DNA of 64,000 nt from Curtobacterium sp. VKM Ac-2922 (lineage in GTDB: Bacteria; Actinomycetota; Actinomycetes; Actinomycetales; Microbacteriaceae). A program made the translations under genes and the position numbers. Shown piece after piece: positions 18,958 to 27,917 of this stretch. The notes under the pieces were generated by a model. It made no database searches, was not told the origin of the DNA, and saw only the letters and a list, made by a program, of their open reading frames with translations. The first letter of the stretch is position 1; each line of letters begins with the position of its first letter. The stretch is from positions 1 through 64,000 of the forward strand of contig NZ_JALGRO010000003.1 of NCBI RefSeq assembly GCF_022815645.1. Reading direction: 5' to 3'.

Positions 18958-18991
18958 ACCTCGCACGGCGCTGGCGAGCACCGTGCGAGGT
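18958..18991. terminator. bidirectional hairpin terminator between corA and the anion permease
   Basis: ACCTCGCACGG and CCGTGCGAGGT form a perfect 11-bp stem. It lies between convergent genes, 13 bp after the corA stop. Confidence 0.75.
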
Positions 18992-19089
18992 TCGCGCCAC
19001 GTGCCCGGTTGACGGCGTGGTGCGAGGAAACAAGCACGCACGGGGCGAACAAGCTCGCACCAGCAGACAACCGAGCACGGCGCGCTCCG

Positions 19090-20241
19090 CTACAGCCGCA
19101 GCGCGAGGACGCCGGCGACGACGGTGAGCGGGGCGACGACGCAGCCGAGCGCCATGTACCGACCCCACGACAGGTGCACACCCTCGGCGGCGAGCCGCGC
19201 GTGCCACAGCAGCGTCGCGAGCGAGGCCCACGGCGTGATGAGGCAGCCCGCGTTCGCGCCGATCAGCAGGGCCGCGTAGCGCAGGGCGTCGTGCCCGGCC
19301 GCCGGCTCGAGCACCAGGTACGCCGGCAGGTTGTCGATCGCGTTGGCGGCGACCCCGCCAGCGCCGGCCAGCGCCAGCAGCGAGCCGGTGCCCGAGCCGC
19401 CCGGCAGCGCGTTCACGAGCGGGTCGGTGATGCCGGTCGTGTGCAGCGTCTCGACGACCACGAACAGCCCGGCCGCGAACACGAGCGTCGACCATGGCAC
19501 GCGCGAGGGCTTCAGTTCGGACGGTGCCCGGAACGCGGCGACCACGACGAGCGCGAGTGCGGCGAGGACCGCGGCGATCCACACGGTGACACCGGCGGTC
19601 AGCGCGATCACCAGGGCGACCAGCACGATCGACGCGGCGGTGAAGAACACCCGGTCGGCCGGCGGGCGCACCGACACCGGTGTGTACCGGCCGAAGAGCT
19701 TGCCGCGGAACACGACGAGCAGCACCGCGCACGGCACGACGACCCCCGCGAGCGCCGCCCACACCATCAGCCCGGCGAACGGGATGGGTCCGTCGAGCCC
19801 GATCTTGTCGACGGCCAGCAGGTTGGTCAGGTTCGACACGGGCAACAGCAGCGACGCGGTGTTCGCCAGCCACACGGTGGTGAGCGCGAACGGCATCGGC
19901 GGCAGGCCCACCCGGCGGGCGAGGGCGATGACGATGGGTGTCAGCAGCACGGCGGTGGTGTCGATGGACAGGAACACGGTGCACAGCACGGCGAGCACGA
20001 CGACCGCGCCCCACAGCCCGATGGCGCGGCCACCACCGACGCGCGCGGCCAGGTCGGCCAGACGGTCGAAGACCCCGGCGTCGGCGGCGAGCTCGGACAC
20101 GATCGTCAGGCCGAGCACGAACCCCAGCACGGGCAGCACCCGGTCGGCGAGTTCGATCAGGTCGGGAACGGGCAGCAGGCCGAGCGCGACGCACACCGCG
20201 CCGATGACCAACAGCACTGCACCGATGACGGCTTGACGCAC
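19090..20241 (-). CDS. SLC13/ArsB-type anion permease
   Basis: 383 residues, almost all membrane, with 10-11 hydrophobic segments and the twofold pattern of the ion-transporter superfamily. Useful marks are LSIDTTAVLLTPIVIAL (first hairpin), NLTNLLAVDKIG and, in the second half, NAIDNLPAYLVL. These resemble ArsB and citrate/dicarboxylate carriers. The substrate is not evident; arsenite, sulfate or a dicarboxylate are candidates. No arsR or arsC is nearby, which weakens an arsenic role. The GTG at 20241 is chosen because AGGAG lies 5-6 nt upstream. Confidence 0.8.
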   Translation of the reverse strand: MRQAVIGAVLLVIGAVCVALGLLPVPDLIELADRVLPVLGFVLGLTIVSELAADAGVFDRLADLAARVGGGRAIGLWGAVVVLAVLCTVFLSIDTTAVLLTPIVIALARRVGLPPMPFALTTVWLANTASLLLPVSNLTNLLAVDKIGLDGPIPFAGLMVWAALAGVVVPCAVLLVVFRGKLFGRYTPVSVRPPADRVFFTAASIVLVALVIALTAGVTVWIAAVLAALALVVVAAFRAPSELKPSRVPWSTLVFAAGLFVVVETLHTTGITDPLVNALPGGSGTGSLLALAGAGGVAANAIDNLPAYLVLEPAAGHDALRYAALLIGANAGCLITPWASLATLLWHARLAAEGVHLSWGRYMALGCVVAPLTVVAGVLALRL

Positions 20242-20328
20242 GACGACTCCTTGTGTGGGGTACCGCCACCGGCGGCGCTCCAATGTAGCGACCAGTAGCG
20301 TGGCCTGAGACGACGACAGGAGGAATCC

Positions 20329-20547
20329 GTGCGCAAGTTCTTGTTCAACGGTGCGGTGTGGAGTTCGATCATCAGCGGCTACAGCGTGATCCAGACGACG
20401 CGTCAGGGTCCGCGTGACTGGCGCCTCGCCCTGACGTGGGTTGCCTGGCTGGCGACCACGGTGGTGGCGATCGGCACGGTGGTGGAGGACGACCGCGCGG
20501 TCCGCGCGCGGCAGCCGTGCCCTGCGGGGTCAATCATCGGGGGCTGA
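20329..20547 (+). CDS. small membrane protein, function unknown
   Basis: 72 residues with one clear membrane segment near 33-52 and basic flanks. The GTG start is preceded by AGGAGG 5 nt upstream, one of the strongest ribosome binding sites in the window, which supports translation. It is followed directly by a terminator hairpin. It lies divergent from the permease gene. No family is recognised. Confidence 0.65.
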   Translation: MRKFLFNGAVWSSIISGYSVIQTTRQGPRDWRLALTWVAWLATTVVAIGTVVEDDRAVRARQPCPAGSIIGG

Positions 20548-20553
20548 GGGACC

Positions 20554-20585
20554 GGAGGCCGGGTGCCTGCTGGCACCGGGCCTCC
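20554..20585. terminator. GGAGGCCCG-family hairpin between convergent genes
   Basis: Arms GGAGGCCGGGTGCC and GGCACCGGGCCTCC (14 bp, one mismatch) around a TGCT loop. It lies between the small membrane protein gene and the mscS gene. Confidence 0.75.
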
Positions 20586-20604
20586 TGTGTGTCCCGGGTC
20601 TGGT

Positions 20605-21765
20605 CTACCGCTCGGACGGCGGGATGTGCGCGGTCTGGATCGGTCCGGTGAAGAGCGCTCCGCGCTCGTCGTCCTCGCGGAAGAGCGAGCTGTCCCCCTC
20701 GGTGGAGCGGCCGCGTCGGCGCAGCGGCGTCGCAGGCTCGGCGAGCTGCACGCGTTGGACGGGCAGGGCGTCCGGGTGGGTGCGCTGCAGCCAGTCGACC
20801 ATCTCCTCGCGGACGTAGCACCGCAGGTCGAACAGGCCGCCCGCGTCCGGGGCGGTGACCAGGACACGGACCCGGACCAGCCCGCCCACGGCGTCGGTGA
20901 CCTGCAGCACCTTGGTCCGGCGGTCCCAGATCGTCGACGTCTCGAGGATCCGGTCGAGTTCCTTCCGCATCTCGGCGGGGCTGACACGCCAGTCCAGGTC
21001 GAACTCCACCGCGCCGAGCAGTTCGCTGCTGGTGCGCGTCCAGTTCTCGAACGGGGTGGACGTGAAGTACGTCGAGGGCAGCACGAACCGGCGGTCGTCC
21101 CACAGGTGGACGACGACGTAGGTCAGCGTGATCTCCTCGATCCGGCCCCACTGGGTCTCGACCACGACGACGTCGTCGACGCGGATCGACCCGGAGAACG
21201 CGAGCTGCATGCCGGCGATGACGTTGCCCAGGGTGGACTGCGCTGCGAGGCCCGCGATCACGGAGATGAGTCCGGCCGAGGCCAGGACGCTCGCGCCGGC
21301 GGCCTCGACCCCGGGGAAGGTCAGCAGGATCGCGCCGACGCCGATGATGACGAGCACGGCGACGGTGACCCGCCGCAGGATCAGCACCTGCGTGCGGACC
21401 CGTCGCGCGACGCGGTTGTCCGGGACGTCGACGCGGTAGCGGTGCAGGCCGAGGCTCTCGAGGAACACCGCGAGCTCGCACGCCAGCCAGGTCCCGACAC
21501 CGATCGTGACGACGAGGAACGCGTGCGAGACGTGGTCACGCCACGGGTACGCGTCGGTGTTCGGGATGGATGACGCGAACGCGATCCAGAGCAGCACGAC
21601 GAGCAGCATCGTGCGGACGGGGTGCTTGGTGCGCCGCGAGAGCGCGGCGGCCCAGCGTTCGCGTCGACCGAGCCCGCGGAACACCAGGTGCAGGACGAGA
21701 GCGGCCACGGCGGTCGCCAGCAGGGCGAACCCGACCGCGACCAGGAGCTGGAGGAGGATGTCCAT
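20605..21765 (-). CDS. MscS-family mechanosensitive channel
   Basis: 386 residues. Four or five N-terminal membrane segments precede the pore helix and MscS beta domain. The domain is marked by [20 protein letters not shown], then [16 protein letters not shown] and a C-terminal alpha/beta part (to about 330). A polar tail of about 55 residues ends the protein. Such channels release solutes on hypo-osmotic shock. I take the ATG at 21765 (MDILLQL) as the start, because anything longer runs into the neighbouring gene and is polar, unlike a channel N terminus. Confidence 0.9.
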   Translation of the reverse strand: MDILLQLLVAVGFALLATAVAALVLHLVFRGLGRRERWAAALSRRTKHPVRTMLLVVLLWIAFASSIPNTDAYPWRDHVSHAFLVVTIGVGTWLACELAVFLESLGLHRYRVDVPDNRVARRVRTQVLILRRVTVAVLVIIGVGAILLTFPGVEAAGASVLASAGLISVIAGLAAQSTLGNVIAGMQLAFSGSIRVDDVVVVETQWGRIEEITLTYVVVHLWDDRRFVLPSTYFTSTPFENWTRTSSELLGAVEFDLDWRVSPAEMRKELDRILETSTIWDRRTKVLQVTDAVGGLVRVRVLVTAPDAGGLFDLRCYVREEMVDWLQRTHPDALPVQRVQLAEPATPLRRRGRSTEGDSSLFREDDERGALFTGPIQTAHIPPSER

Positions 21766-21827
21766 CCGCCCATGGTGCCAACTCGACGACGGGCGTGGCC
21801 CAGTCGCCGGACGACTCGGTGCGCATG

Positions 21828-21833
21828 TAGCGT
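21828..21833 (+). promoter_or_regulatory. -10 element for leaderless permease mRNA
   Basis: TAGCGT, 7 nt before the ATG at 21841. Confidence 0.5.
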
Positions 21834-21840
21834 GTCGGCC

Positions 21841-23373
21841 ATGACAGCGCAGAACGACACAGGCGTGGAGCAGGCGCCAGCGAACGACTTCTCGCACGAG
21901 CAAGAGGGCTACCAGCACGGGCTGAAGCCCCGGCAGCTGCAGATGATCGCGATCGGCGGTGCGATCGGGACCGGGTTGTTCCTGGGTGCCGGTGGACGCC
22001 TGCACACCGCCGGGCCCGCCCTGGCCGTCGTGTACCTGATCGCGGGCGTGTTCGCGTTCTTCATCCTGCGGGCGCTCGGCGAGCTCGTGCTGCACCGTCC
22101 GTCGTCCGGGTCCTTCATCTCGTACGCGCGCGAGTTCTACGGCGAGAAGTTCGCCTACGCCGCGGGCTGGATGTACTTCCTGAACTGGGCGATGACCTCG
22201 ATCGTCGACACCACCGCGGTCGCGCTCTACCTGCAGTACTGGCGGGCCTTCACCGCGGCGCCGCAGTGGCTGCTCGCCCTGATCGCGCTCGTGGTCGTGC
22301 TCGCCGCCAACATGGTGGCCGTCAAGGTCTTCGGTGAGCTGGAGTTCTGGTTCGCCATCATCAAGGTCGTCGCCCTGGTGGCGTTCCTGGTCGTCGCCCT
22401 GATCTGGCTGATCTTCGCGTTCCCGGTCGAGACGGGTGGCGAGGCCGTCCGGACGGGCTTCTCGATCTGGCAGGACAACGGCGGCCTGATCCCGAACGGC
22501 CTGCTGCCCGCGGTGCTCGTGGTGCAGGGCGTCGTCTTCGCCTACGCCGCGATCGAGCTCGTCGGTACGGCGTCCGGCGAGACCCAGGACACCGAGAAGG
22601 TCATCCCCCGCGCCATCAACTCCGTCGTGTTCCGCATCGCGGTGTTCTACGTCGGGTCGGTCGTGCTGCTGTCGCTGCTGCTGCCGTACACGTCGTACAA
22701 GGAGGGCGAGAGCCCCTTCGTGACGTTCTTCTCGTCGCTCGGCAACCCGCAGGTCGGGGTGATCGTCGGTTCGATCATGAACTTCGTGGTGCTGACCGCG
22801 GCGCTGTCGTCGCTCAACGCCGGGCTGTACTCGACCGGCCGCGCACTGCACTCGATGGGCATGAACGGTTCGGCGCCGAAGTGGACCACGAAGATGACCA
22901 AGGGCGGTGTGCCGTTCGCCGGCATCCTGCTCACCGCGGCCTTCACCGTCGCCGGTGTCGCCCTGAACTACTTCGTCCCGAAGCAGGCCTTCGAGATCGC
23001 GCTCAACATCGCCAGCCTCGGCATCATCACCGCCTGGGGCACGATCATCCTGTGCCAGATGCGGCTGCGGCAGTGGGCGAAGCAGGGCAAGGCGAAGGAA
23101 CCGTCGTTCAAGCTGCCCGGCGCCCCCGTGACCGCGTGGCTCACGCTGGCGTTCCTGGTGTCGGTGCTCGTGCTCATGGCGATCGACTGGCCCGTCGGCA
23201 CGCTCACCATCGCGTCGCTCGTGATCATCATCCCGCTGCTGATCGTGGGCTGGTTCCTGCAGCGCGACCGCATCCTGCGCATCGCCCAGCTGCGCGAGGG
23301 GGTCACGGGCCCGTACCCGATCACCGGGCGCGACCCCGCGAACCAGGTGCGCCGCGACGGCGACGGGAACTGA
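21841..23373 (+). CDS. ansP: amino acid permease, AnsP-like (L-asparagine type)
   Basis: 510 residues of the amino acid-polyamine-organocation superfamily with 12 membrane segments. The substrate-binding start [16 protein letters not shown] (about 38-53) is followed by [12 protein letters not shown] and [16 protein letters not shown]. The order and wording of these match L-asparagine permease AnsP more closely than AroP or CycA. This is from memory of the family and not measured, so a broader neutral amino acid role is possible. It has its own promoter with a leaderless-type -10. Confidence 0.85.
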   Translation: MTAQNDTGVEQAPANDFSHEQEGYQHGLKPRQLQMIAIGGAIGTGLFLGAGGRLHTAGPALAVVYLIAGVFAFFILRALGELVLHRPSSGSFISYAREFYGEKFAYAAGWMYFLNWAMTSIVDTTAVALYLQYWRAFTAAPQWLLALIALVVVLAANMVAVKVFGELEFWFAIIKVVALVAFLVVALIWLIFAFPVETGGEAVRTGFSIWQDNGGLIPNGLLPAVLVVQGVVFAYAAIELVGTASGETQDTEKVIPRAINSVVFRIAVFYVGSVVLLSLLLPYTSYKEGESPFVTFFSSLGNPQVGVIVGSIMNFVVLTAALSSLNAGLYSTGRALHSMGMNGSAPKWTTKMTKGGVPFAGILLTAAFTVAGVALNYFVPKQAFEIALNIASLGIITAWGTIILCQMRLRQWAKQGKAKEPSFKLPGAPVTAWLTLAFLVSVLVLMAIDWPVGTLTIASLVIIIPLLIVGWFLQRDRILRIAQLREGVTGPYPITGRDPANQVRRDGDGN

Positions 23374-23432
23374 CCCTGTCCATCCAGCGCGAACCGCGCG
23401 GCGACAGCGTCGGCCGGTCGGGCACCCGCCAG

Positions 23433-23438
23433 TACGAT
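23433..23438 (+). promoter_or_regulatory. -10 element for a leaderless small gene
   Basis: TACGAT, 6 nt before the GTG at 23445. Confidence 0.45.
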
Positions 23439-23444
23439 CAGCGG

Positions 23445-23750
23445 GTGCCTGACCGTGCCGCTCCCCCGATGCTCGACCTCCAGCTGACCTGGCGGGGCTG
23501 CTTCGGGCGCGTCCGGGTGTTCCCCGACCGGGTGCACGCCGAGACCAGCTTCGAGCGGGACGCCCTCGAGCCGGTGCCGATGGACGCGGTGCGCGGCTGG
23601 CGCATCGAGCCGTGCGACTTCGATGCCGTGTGCGTGGAGTTCCTCACCCCGGACGACACCTGGCGGGTGCTGCTCGACACGTCCGACGAGCAGGTCGCCG
23701 CGCTGGCGCTCCGCCGGGTCCTCGGGCAGCCGGCACCCACCGAGTCCTGA
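23445..23750 (+). CDS. conserved-looking small protein, function unknown
   Basis: 101 residues, soluble and slightly acidic, with alternating strands (LDLQLTWRGCFGRVRVFPDR) and a C-terminal helix (DEQVAALALRRVLG). No catalytic motif. The GTG start rests on the TACGAT hexamer 6 nt upstream; an ATG at 23469 (MLDLQLTW) is the alternative. It lies 71 bp after the permease gene. I do not recognise the family. Confidence 0.65.
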   Translation: MPDRAAPPMLDLQLTWRGCFGRVRVFPDRVHAETSFERDALEPVPMDAVRGWRIEPCDFDAVCVEFLTPDDTWRVLLDTSDEQVAALALRRVLGQPAPTES

Positions 23751-23764
23751 CCGACCGGCGCAGC

Positions 23765-23848
23765 CCACCCCGCGGCGCGGACCGGTGCGGGTCCACCCCG
23801 CGGCGCGGACCGGCGCGGGTCCACCCCGCGGCGCGGGCCGGCGCGGGT
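23765..23848. repeat. three tandem copies of a 28-bp unit
   Basis: Units 23765-23792, 23793-23820 and 23821-23848 share CCACCCCGCGGCGCGG and differ at two positions. The array ends exactly at the stop codon of the minus-strand VOC gene (23849) and fills the gap between two convergent genes, so it may act as a transcription end region. Confidence 0.85.
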
Positions 23849-24679
23849 TCAGCCCACGGCGTACTGCATCACCCGGAACGGTGCCCCCTGCGGGTCGACG
23901 TCGTCCGCGGCGCGGGTGAACGGCCCCTCCCACGTCGAGCGCACCTGGCCACCGAGCGACTCGATCAGCGCCGTCGTCCGGTCGCGGTCGACGACCCCGA
24001 ACGTGACGTACCAGTCGTCGGGGCCGGCGTCGATGCGGGCCAGGGCGGCCACGACGTCGGCGAACCCGGGCGGCGCACCGGCCTGACGTTCGCGGATGTG
24101 CGGGTCCGACGTCGCGGCCAGGTGGTCGCCGTACCCGGGGAGCAAGAGCATCGTGCTCGGCCCCTCCTGCACACCGGAGAGCTCCCAGCCGAACAGCTGC
24201 TGGTAGAACGAGAACGCCGCGTCGGGCTCGGTGGAACGCAGGTCGCTGAACACCCAGCCCCCGGGCGCGTTGATGTGCTGCGCGCCGAGGCGGTCGCGGG
24301 CCTGCCACAGCGCGAAGGCTGCCCCGCGCGGATCGACACACGTCGCGCCGCGTCCGGCGCTGCCACCCGGTCCGGCGTCCGTCGGCGCGGTCGCCGTCCC
24401 GCCCAGGTCGACGACGCGGGTGACGACCTGGTCGACGTCGTCCACCGCGATGGTGGTCCACCACGCGGCGGGGTCGTCGCTCGAGGCGATCGCGCCGACG
24501 TCACGGCCGTCGAGTGTGGCGATCCGGTACGACCCCGGCACGGACGGCGGCAGTCGCTCCTCGAGCTGCCAGCCGAACAGGGCGGCGTAGAAGTCGGCGG
24601 CGGCGTCGGGATCGGGGAAGCTCCCCTCGATCCAGCTCGGGACGCCCTGCGGGTACGTGCGCGGTGTCGCGTCGGTCAT
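23849..24679 (-). CDS. two-domain VOC (glyoxalase/bleomycin-resistance) family protein
   Basis: 276 residues in two similar halves (about 13-125 and 140-275), each with the paired beta-alpha-beta-beta-beta pattern. ADFYAALFGWQLEE in the first and AFSFYQQLFGWELSG in the second mark the repeats. Members bind metals and small molecules; many actinobacterial homologues of this exact form are of unknown substrate. The gene stands alone, and its stop codon abuts a 28-bp tandem repeat. Confidence 0.88.
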   Translation of the reverse strand: MTDATPRTYPQGVPSWIEGSFPDPDAAADFYAALFGWQLEERLPPSVPGSYRIATLDGRDVGAIASSDDPAAWWTTIAVDDVDQVVTRVVDLGGTATAPTDAGPGGSAGRGATCVDPRGAAFALWQARDRLGAQHINAPGGWVFSDLRSTEPDAAFSFYQQLFGWELSGVQEGPSTMLLLPGYGDHLAATSDPHIRERQAGAPPGFADVVAALARIDAGPDDWYVTFGVVDRDRTTALIESLGGQVRSTWEGPFTRAADDVDPQGAPFRVMQYAVG

Positions 24680-24767
24680 CGTGGCCTCCGGTCAGGTGCG
24701 GCGGATGCGCCCCGGTCTACTCCGTCACCGTGCTCCGTGACCAGCTCCCGGACCGGGACTGAGCGCC

Positions 24768-25382
24768 TCAGTCGTCGGTGTCGACGGTGTTCGTGACGAC
24801 GTCACCGGACCCTGCGTCGATCCGGATGCTGTGCTTCGTACCCGAGGCATCGCGGACGTCGCCCTCCCAGACGACGGTGCCGGCGTGGTCGTCGAGTCCG
24901 AGCTCGGTGACCGAGCCCGCGACGGCGCCGGTGAGTCGGTCGGCAGCTTCCGCCACGTCGAGCTCGGCAGCGTCGACGATCCGCTGGTTCTCTTCGACGT
25001 CGTCGGGGTCCGTGCCGTCGGTCCGCGGCGCACCCTCGGCCCCGGTGCCCGCGGCGTCGGTGTGGACTTCGCGCTCGGTGCCGTCCTCGGCGACGACCAG
25101 CACCTCCCAGGCTGAGCCGTTCCGCTCCTGCTCGATCGACACCACGGTGCCAGAGCCGACGGCCTTGCGGGCGGTGGCGGCTGCGTCGACGAGGGCGTCG
25201 TTCGACCGGGCAGCGGCGCTGGGAGCGGTCGTGGCCCCGCCGGGGGTGTCGCCGGCGGCCACCGTGGCGCCGTCCGAGGGGTCGTCAGCATCGGCACAGC
25301 CGCTGACGGCGAGGCCGCCTGCGAGGAGGACGGCGGCGGAGAGCGCGATGCGGCTGGTCCGGGTCATGTCGGTGATCATCAT
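24768..25382 (-). CDS. PepSY-domain lipoprotein linked to a two-component system
   Basis: 204 residues. The N terminus is a lipoprotein signal with lipobox LAVSGC, placing the protein on the outside of the membrane. After a linker rich in Ala, Thr and Gly come two PepSY-like repeats (about 68-115 and 140-200) with the acidic pattern ALVDAAATARKAVGSGTV and IDAGSGDVVTNTVD. PepSY modules often modulate proteases or sensors. The start codon is uncertain: ATG at 25382, 25379 or 25367. It lies after the kinase gene and has the same TTCAG direct repeat upstream as the regulator gene, so it is probably a target of that system. Confidence 0.8.
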   Translation of the reverse strand: MMITDMTRTSRIALSAAVLLAGGLAVSGCADADDPSDGATVAAGDTPGGATTAPSAAARSNDALVDAAATARKAVGSGTVVSIEQERNGSAWEVLVVAEDGTEREVHTDAAGTGAEGAPRTDGTDPDDVEENQRIVDAAELDVAEAADRLTGAVAGSVTELGLDDHAGTVVWEGDVRDASGTKHSIRIDAGSGDVVTNTVDTDD

Positions 25383-25406
25383 GGGAGCGAGCCTGGCTGG
25401 CGAGTG

Positions 25407-25423
25407 CTGAAGCAGACCTGAAG
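25407..25423 (-). promoter_or_regulatory. TTCAG direct repeat operator upstream of the PepSY gene
   Basis: CTTCAG occurs twice in the same direction with an 11-bp period (25423-25418 and 25412-25407 on the minus strand), 25-41 bp before the PepSY start. The same spacing occurs before the response regulator gene. OmpR-type regulators usually bind such tandem direct repeats. Confidence 0.6.
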
Positions 25424-25458
25424 TGGGCTGAGCGGAGACCGGGCGCCCGGGACGCGCG

Positions 25459-26796
25459 TCAGTCGCCGACCGGCATACGCACGACGAACCGTGCACCACC
25501 ACCGGGCGCGTCCTCGACCACCACGCTGCCACCGTGCGCGCTCACGGCGTCGCGGACGATCGCCAGGCCCAGGCCGGACCCGCCGTCATCGCGACCACGG
25601 GCCTCGTCCAACCGGACGAACCGGTCGAACACCCGCTCCCGCTCCGCCACGGCGATCCCGTCGCCGTCGTCCTGGACCGTCAGCTCGGCGATGGTCCCGA
25701 CCTGCCGCACCCCGACCGCGACGATGCCGCTGGCATGGCGTGCAGCGTTGTCGACGAGGTTCCGGACGACCTGGCCGAGCAGCCGCCGGTCGCCGCTGAC
25801 GCGAGCAGGGCCGATCCCCGAGCCGTCCGCGCGCACCCGGCCCTCGGCGCGCACCCGTGACACCTCGGACAGCGCCAGGTCGTCGAGGTCCACCGGCCGC
25901 CGCTCGACGAGCCCGCGTTCGTCCAGGCGGGAGAGTTCCAGCAGCCCGTCGACGAGCGCGGCCAACCGGTCGTTCTCGGCGAGCACGACGTCGGTCAGGT
26001 CGGTCAGACCGATCCGGTCCGGATGTGCCCGGGCAACCGACGCGTGCTGGCGCACCGAGGCGATCGGCGACCGCAGTTCGTGGGAGGCGTCCGACACGAA
26101 CCGACGCTGCGCGGCAGCCGACCGGTCCAGTCGCTCGAGCATGTCGTTCATGGTCGCGGCGAGCCGAGCGACCTCATCGCCCGTCGACGGCACCACGACG
26201 CGAACACCTCGGGACCCACCGCCGACCTCGGCGACCTGGCTCCGGATCCGTTCGACCGGTCGCAACGACCGGCCCACGACGACCCACGTGCCGATGCCCA
26301 TGAGCAGGACCAGCAGCGGCACCCCGACCGCGAGCAGTGTCACCACCGTGGTCGTCGCCGTGTCCGCCGCCTCGAGCGACGACCCGAACACCACGGTGGC
26401 CTCGGAACCGTCCGGCAGGTCGACGTCGTCCGCCACGAGCAGCCACCGCTCCCCGTCGTGCGACCACCGAGACTCGTCGGTGCTCGGCAGCGCGGGTGGG
26501 TCGGCGTCGTCGCCGTGCGCCAGGACCCGACCGTCATCGCCGACGACCTGCACGAGCACGTCGTCGTACCCGTCGACCGCCCGTGCGCCGTCGGTCTCGA
26601 CCCGGGCGGTTGCCTGTTCCAGTCCGCTCTCGGCGCTGGTCCGCACGCCGTCGAGCAGCACCAGCCGCAGGACCGTCACGAACAGCACGGACCCGACGAC
26701 CAGCGCGGCGGACACCAGCAGCACGGCGGCCAGCGTCGTCTGTGCCCGCACACTCCGCGGCGGCCGCAGCAGGGAGCGTGCTGTGCGCTCACCCAC
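25459..26796 (-). CDS. sensor histidine kinase of the OmpR/EnvZ class
   Basis: 445 residues. A membrane segment (about 22-44) and a second one (about 150-174) flank an extracytoplasmic sensor of about 100 residues. A HAMP linker follows. Phospho-acceptor H239 sits in SDASHELRSPI. The ATP domain has the N box NLVDNAARHA, G1 DDGDGI and G2 GGSGLGLAI. The GTG at 26796 overlaps the regulator stop by 8 bp, so the two proteins are coupled. The signal is unknown. The gene lies between its regulator and a PepSY lipoprotein, which may sense or feed back on the kinase. Confidence 0.93.
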   Translation of the reverse strand: MGERTARSLLRPPRSVRAQTTLAAVLLVSAALVVGSVLFVTVLRLVLLDGVRTSAESGLEQATARVETDGARAVDGYDDVLVQVVGDDGRVLAHGDDADPPALPSTDESRWSHDGERWLLVADDVDLPDGSEATVVFGSSLEAADTATTTVVTLLAVGVPLLVLLMGIGTWVVVGRSLRPVERIRSQVAEVGGGSRGVRVVVPSTGDEVARLAATMNDMLERLDRSAAAQRRFVSDASHELRSPIASVRQHASVARAHPDRIGLTDLTDVVLAENDRLAALVDGLLELSRLDERGLVERRPVDLDDLALSEVSRVRAEGRVRADGSGIGPARVSGDRRLLGQVVRNLVDNAARHASGIVAVGVRQVGTIAELTVQDDGDGIAVAERERVFDRFVRLDEARGRDDGGSGLGLAIVRDAVSAHGGSVVVEDAPGGGARFVVRMPVGD

Positions 26797-27466
26797 CGTG
26801 CACCGCCAGCCGGTAGCCGGCACCGCGTACCGTCTCGATCGTGGCTCGCCCGAACGGCCGGTCGACCTTGCGCCGCAGGTGCCCGACGTACACCTCGACG
26901 ATGTTCGGGTCGCCGTCGAAGTCGACGTCCCAGACGTTCTCGATGACCTGCCGCTTCGAGCAGACCTGGCCTGCCCGGCGGACCAGGAACTCGAGGACCG
27001 CGAACTCTCGACTCGTCAGGTCGAGCGGGACGTCGCCGCGCGAGACGGTGCGGGCCGCCGGGTCGAGCGCCAGGTCGTCGACGGTCAGGACCGCCGGGCG
27101 CTCGCGAGCACCACGACGCACCAGGGCACGCAGGCGCGCGACGAGCACCGGGTGCGAGAACGGCTTCGTGACGTAGTCGTCGGCGCCGGCATCGAGCGCC
27201 TCGACCTGGTCCCACTCGCCGTCCTTCGCGGTGAGCATGAGCACCGGCGTCCAGTCCTGCTCAGCGCGCAGTGCGGCGCAGACCGCCCAGCCGCTCAGGC
27301 CGGGCATCATCAGGTCGAGGACGATGGCGTCGTAGTCGAACTCCCGCGCGTGCCAGAGGCCGTCGACGCCGTCGTGCGCCACGTCGACCGCCCATCCCTC
27401 GGCCTCGAGCCCTCGGCGGACGCCGTCCGCCAGCCGGACCTCGTCATCGACCACCAGGACACGCAT
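26789..27466 (-). CDS. OmpR-family response regulator
   Basis: 225 residues. The receiver domain has the acidic pair at 7-8 (VVDDE), the phospho-acceptor D51 (VLDLMMPG) and the conserved lysine in VTKPF. The winged helix DNA-binding domain (about 125-222) ends with the usual ETVRGAGYRL. It is the first gene of the regulator-kinase-PepSY unit. A TTCAG direct repeat just upstream suggests autoregulation. Confidence 0.95.
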   Translation of the reverse strand: MRVLVVDDEVRLADGVRRGLEAEGWAVDVAHDGVDGLWHAREFDYDAIVLDLMMPGLSGWAVCAALRAEQDWTPVLMLTAKDGEWDQVEALDAGADDYVTKPFSHPVLVARLRALVRRGARERPAVLTVDDLALDPAARTVSRGDVPLDLTSREFAVLEFLVRRAGQVCSKRQVIENVWDVDFDGDPNIVEVYVGHLRRKVDRPFGRATIETVRGAGYRLAVHGG

Positions 27467-27489
27467 GGACGGCAGTCTGTCGGGTGCCG

Positions 27490-27506
27490 CTGAAGCGCCG
27501 CTGAAG
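27490..27506 (-). promoter_or_regulatory. TTCAG direct repeat operator upstream of the response regulator
   Basis: CTTCAGCGG is present twice with an 11-bp period (27506 to 27487 on the minus strand), about 24 bp before the regulator ATG. It matches the repeat spacing in front of the PepSY gene. Confidence 0.6.
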
Positions 27507-27525
27507 TCGCGGCTGGCGCCGAGAT

Positions 27526-27567
27526 GGACGGGAGGCCCGTGGCGGCGTCGCCACGGGCCTCCCGTCC
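27526..27567. terminator. GGAGGCCCG-family hairpin after the SCO4848-like gene
   Basis: Arms of 19 bp, perfect, with a GCGT loop. It contains GGAGGCCCGTGGCG and its complement. It lies 25 bp after the stop of the minus-strand gene at 27593. Confidence 0.85.
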
Positions 27568-27592
27568 GGTGTGGGCCGGGGTCAGACCGCGG

Positions 27593-27805
27593 TCAGACCA
27601 GTAGCAGGATCCCCGCGACCACTGACGCGAGCGTGATCGCCATCGCGATGACCAGCAGGACCAGGTGCACGCGGTAGAAGGTGGTCGGACGGCCCGATGC
27701 GTCGCGTGCGCGGGTGTCCTTGGCGACGCGCTGGAAGAAGCGCGGCCAGGCGACCAGGTTGAAGAGGGCACCGACGAACAGGACGACTGCGGCGAAGACG
27801 AGCAC
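27593..27805 (-). CDS. small membrane protein, SCO4848-like
   Basis: 70 residues with two membrane segments (about 2-20 and 47-69) joined by a polar loop containing RFFQRVAKDTRARD and TTFYRVH. The pattern resembles the SCO4848 family of small actinobacterial membrane proteins; the function of that family is not known. GTG start with TAGGAT 6 nt upstream, so probably leaderless. Confidence 0.75.
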   Translation of the reverse strand: MLVFAAVVLFVGALFNLVAWPRFFQRVAKDTRARDASGRPTTFYRVHLVLLVIAMAITLASVVAGILLLV

Positions 27806-27811
27806 CCGTTG

Positions 27812-27817
27812 ATCCTA
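27812..27817 (-). promoter_or_regulatory. -10 element for leaderless SCO4848-like gene
   Basis: TAGGAT on the minus strand, 6 nt before the GTG at 27805. Confidence 0.5.
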
Positions 27818-27917
27818 CCGATCGGCCGAGCGGGCCTGATGCCAGCGGGCCAGATGCCAGCGGTGGCGCTCGGCCGCCCCCAACGCGGCCGAGTCCCACC
27901 GGCGATCACCACACGGA

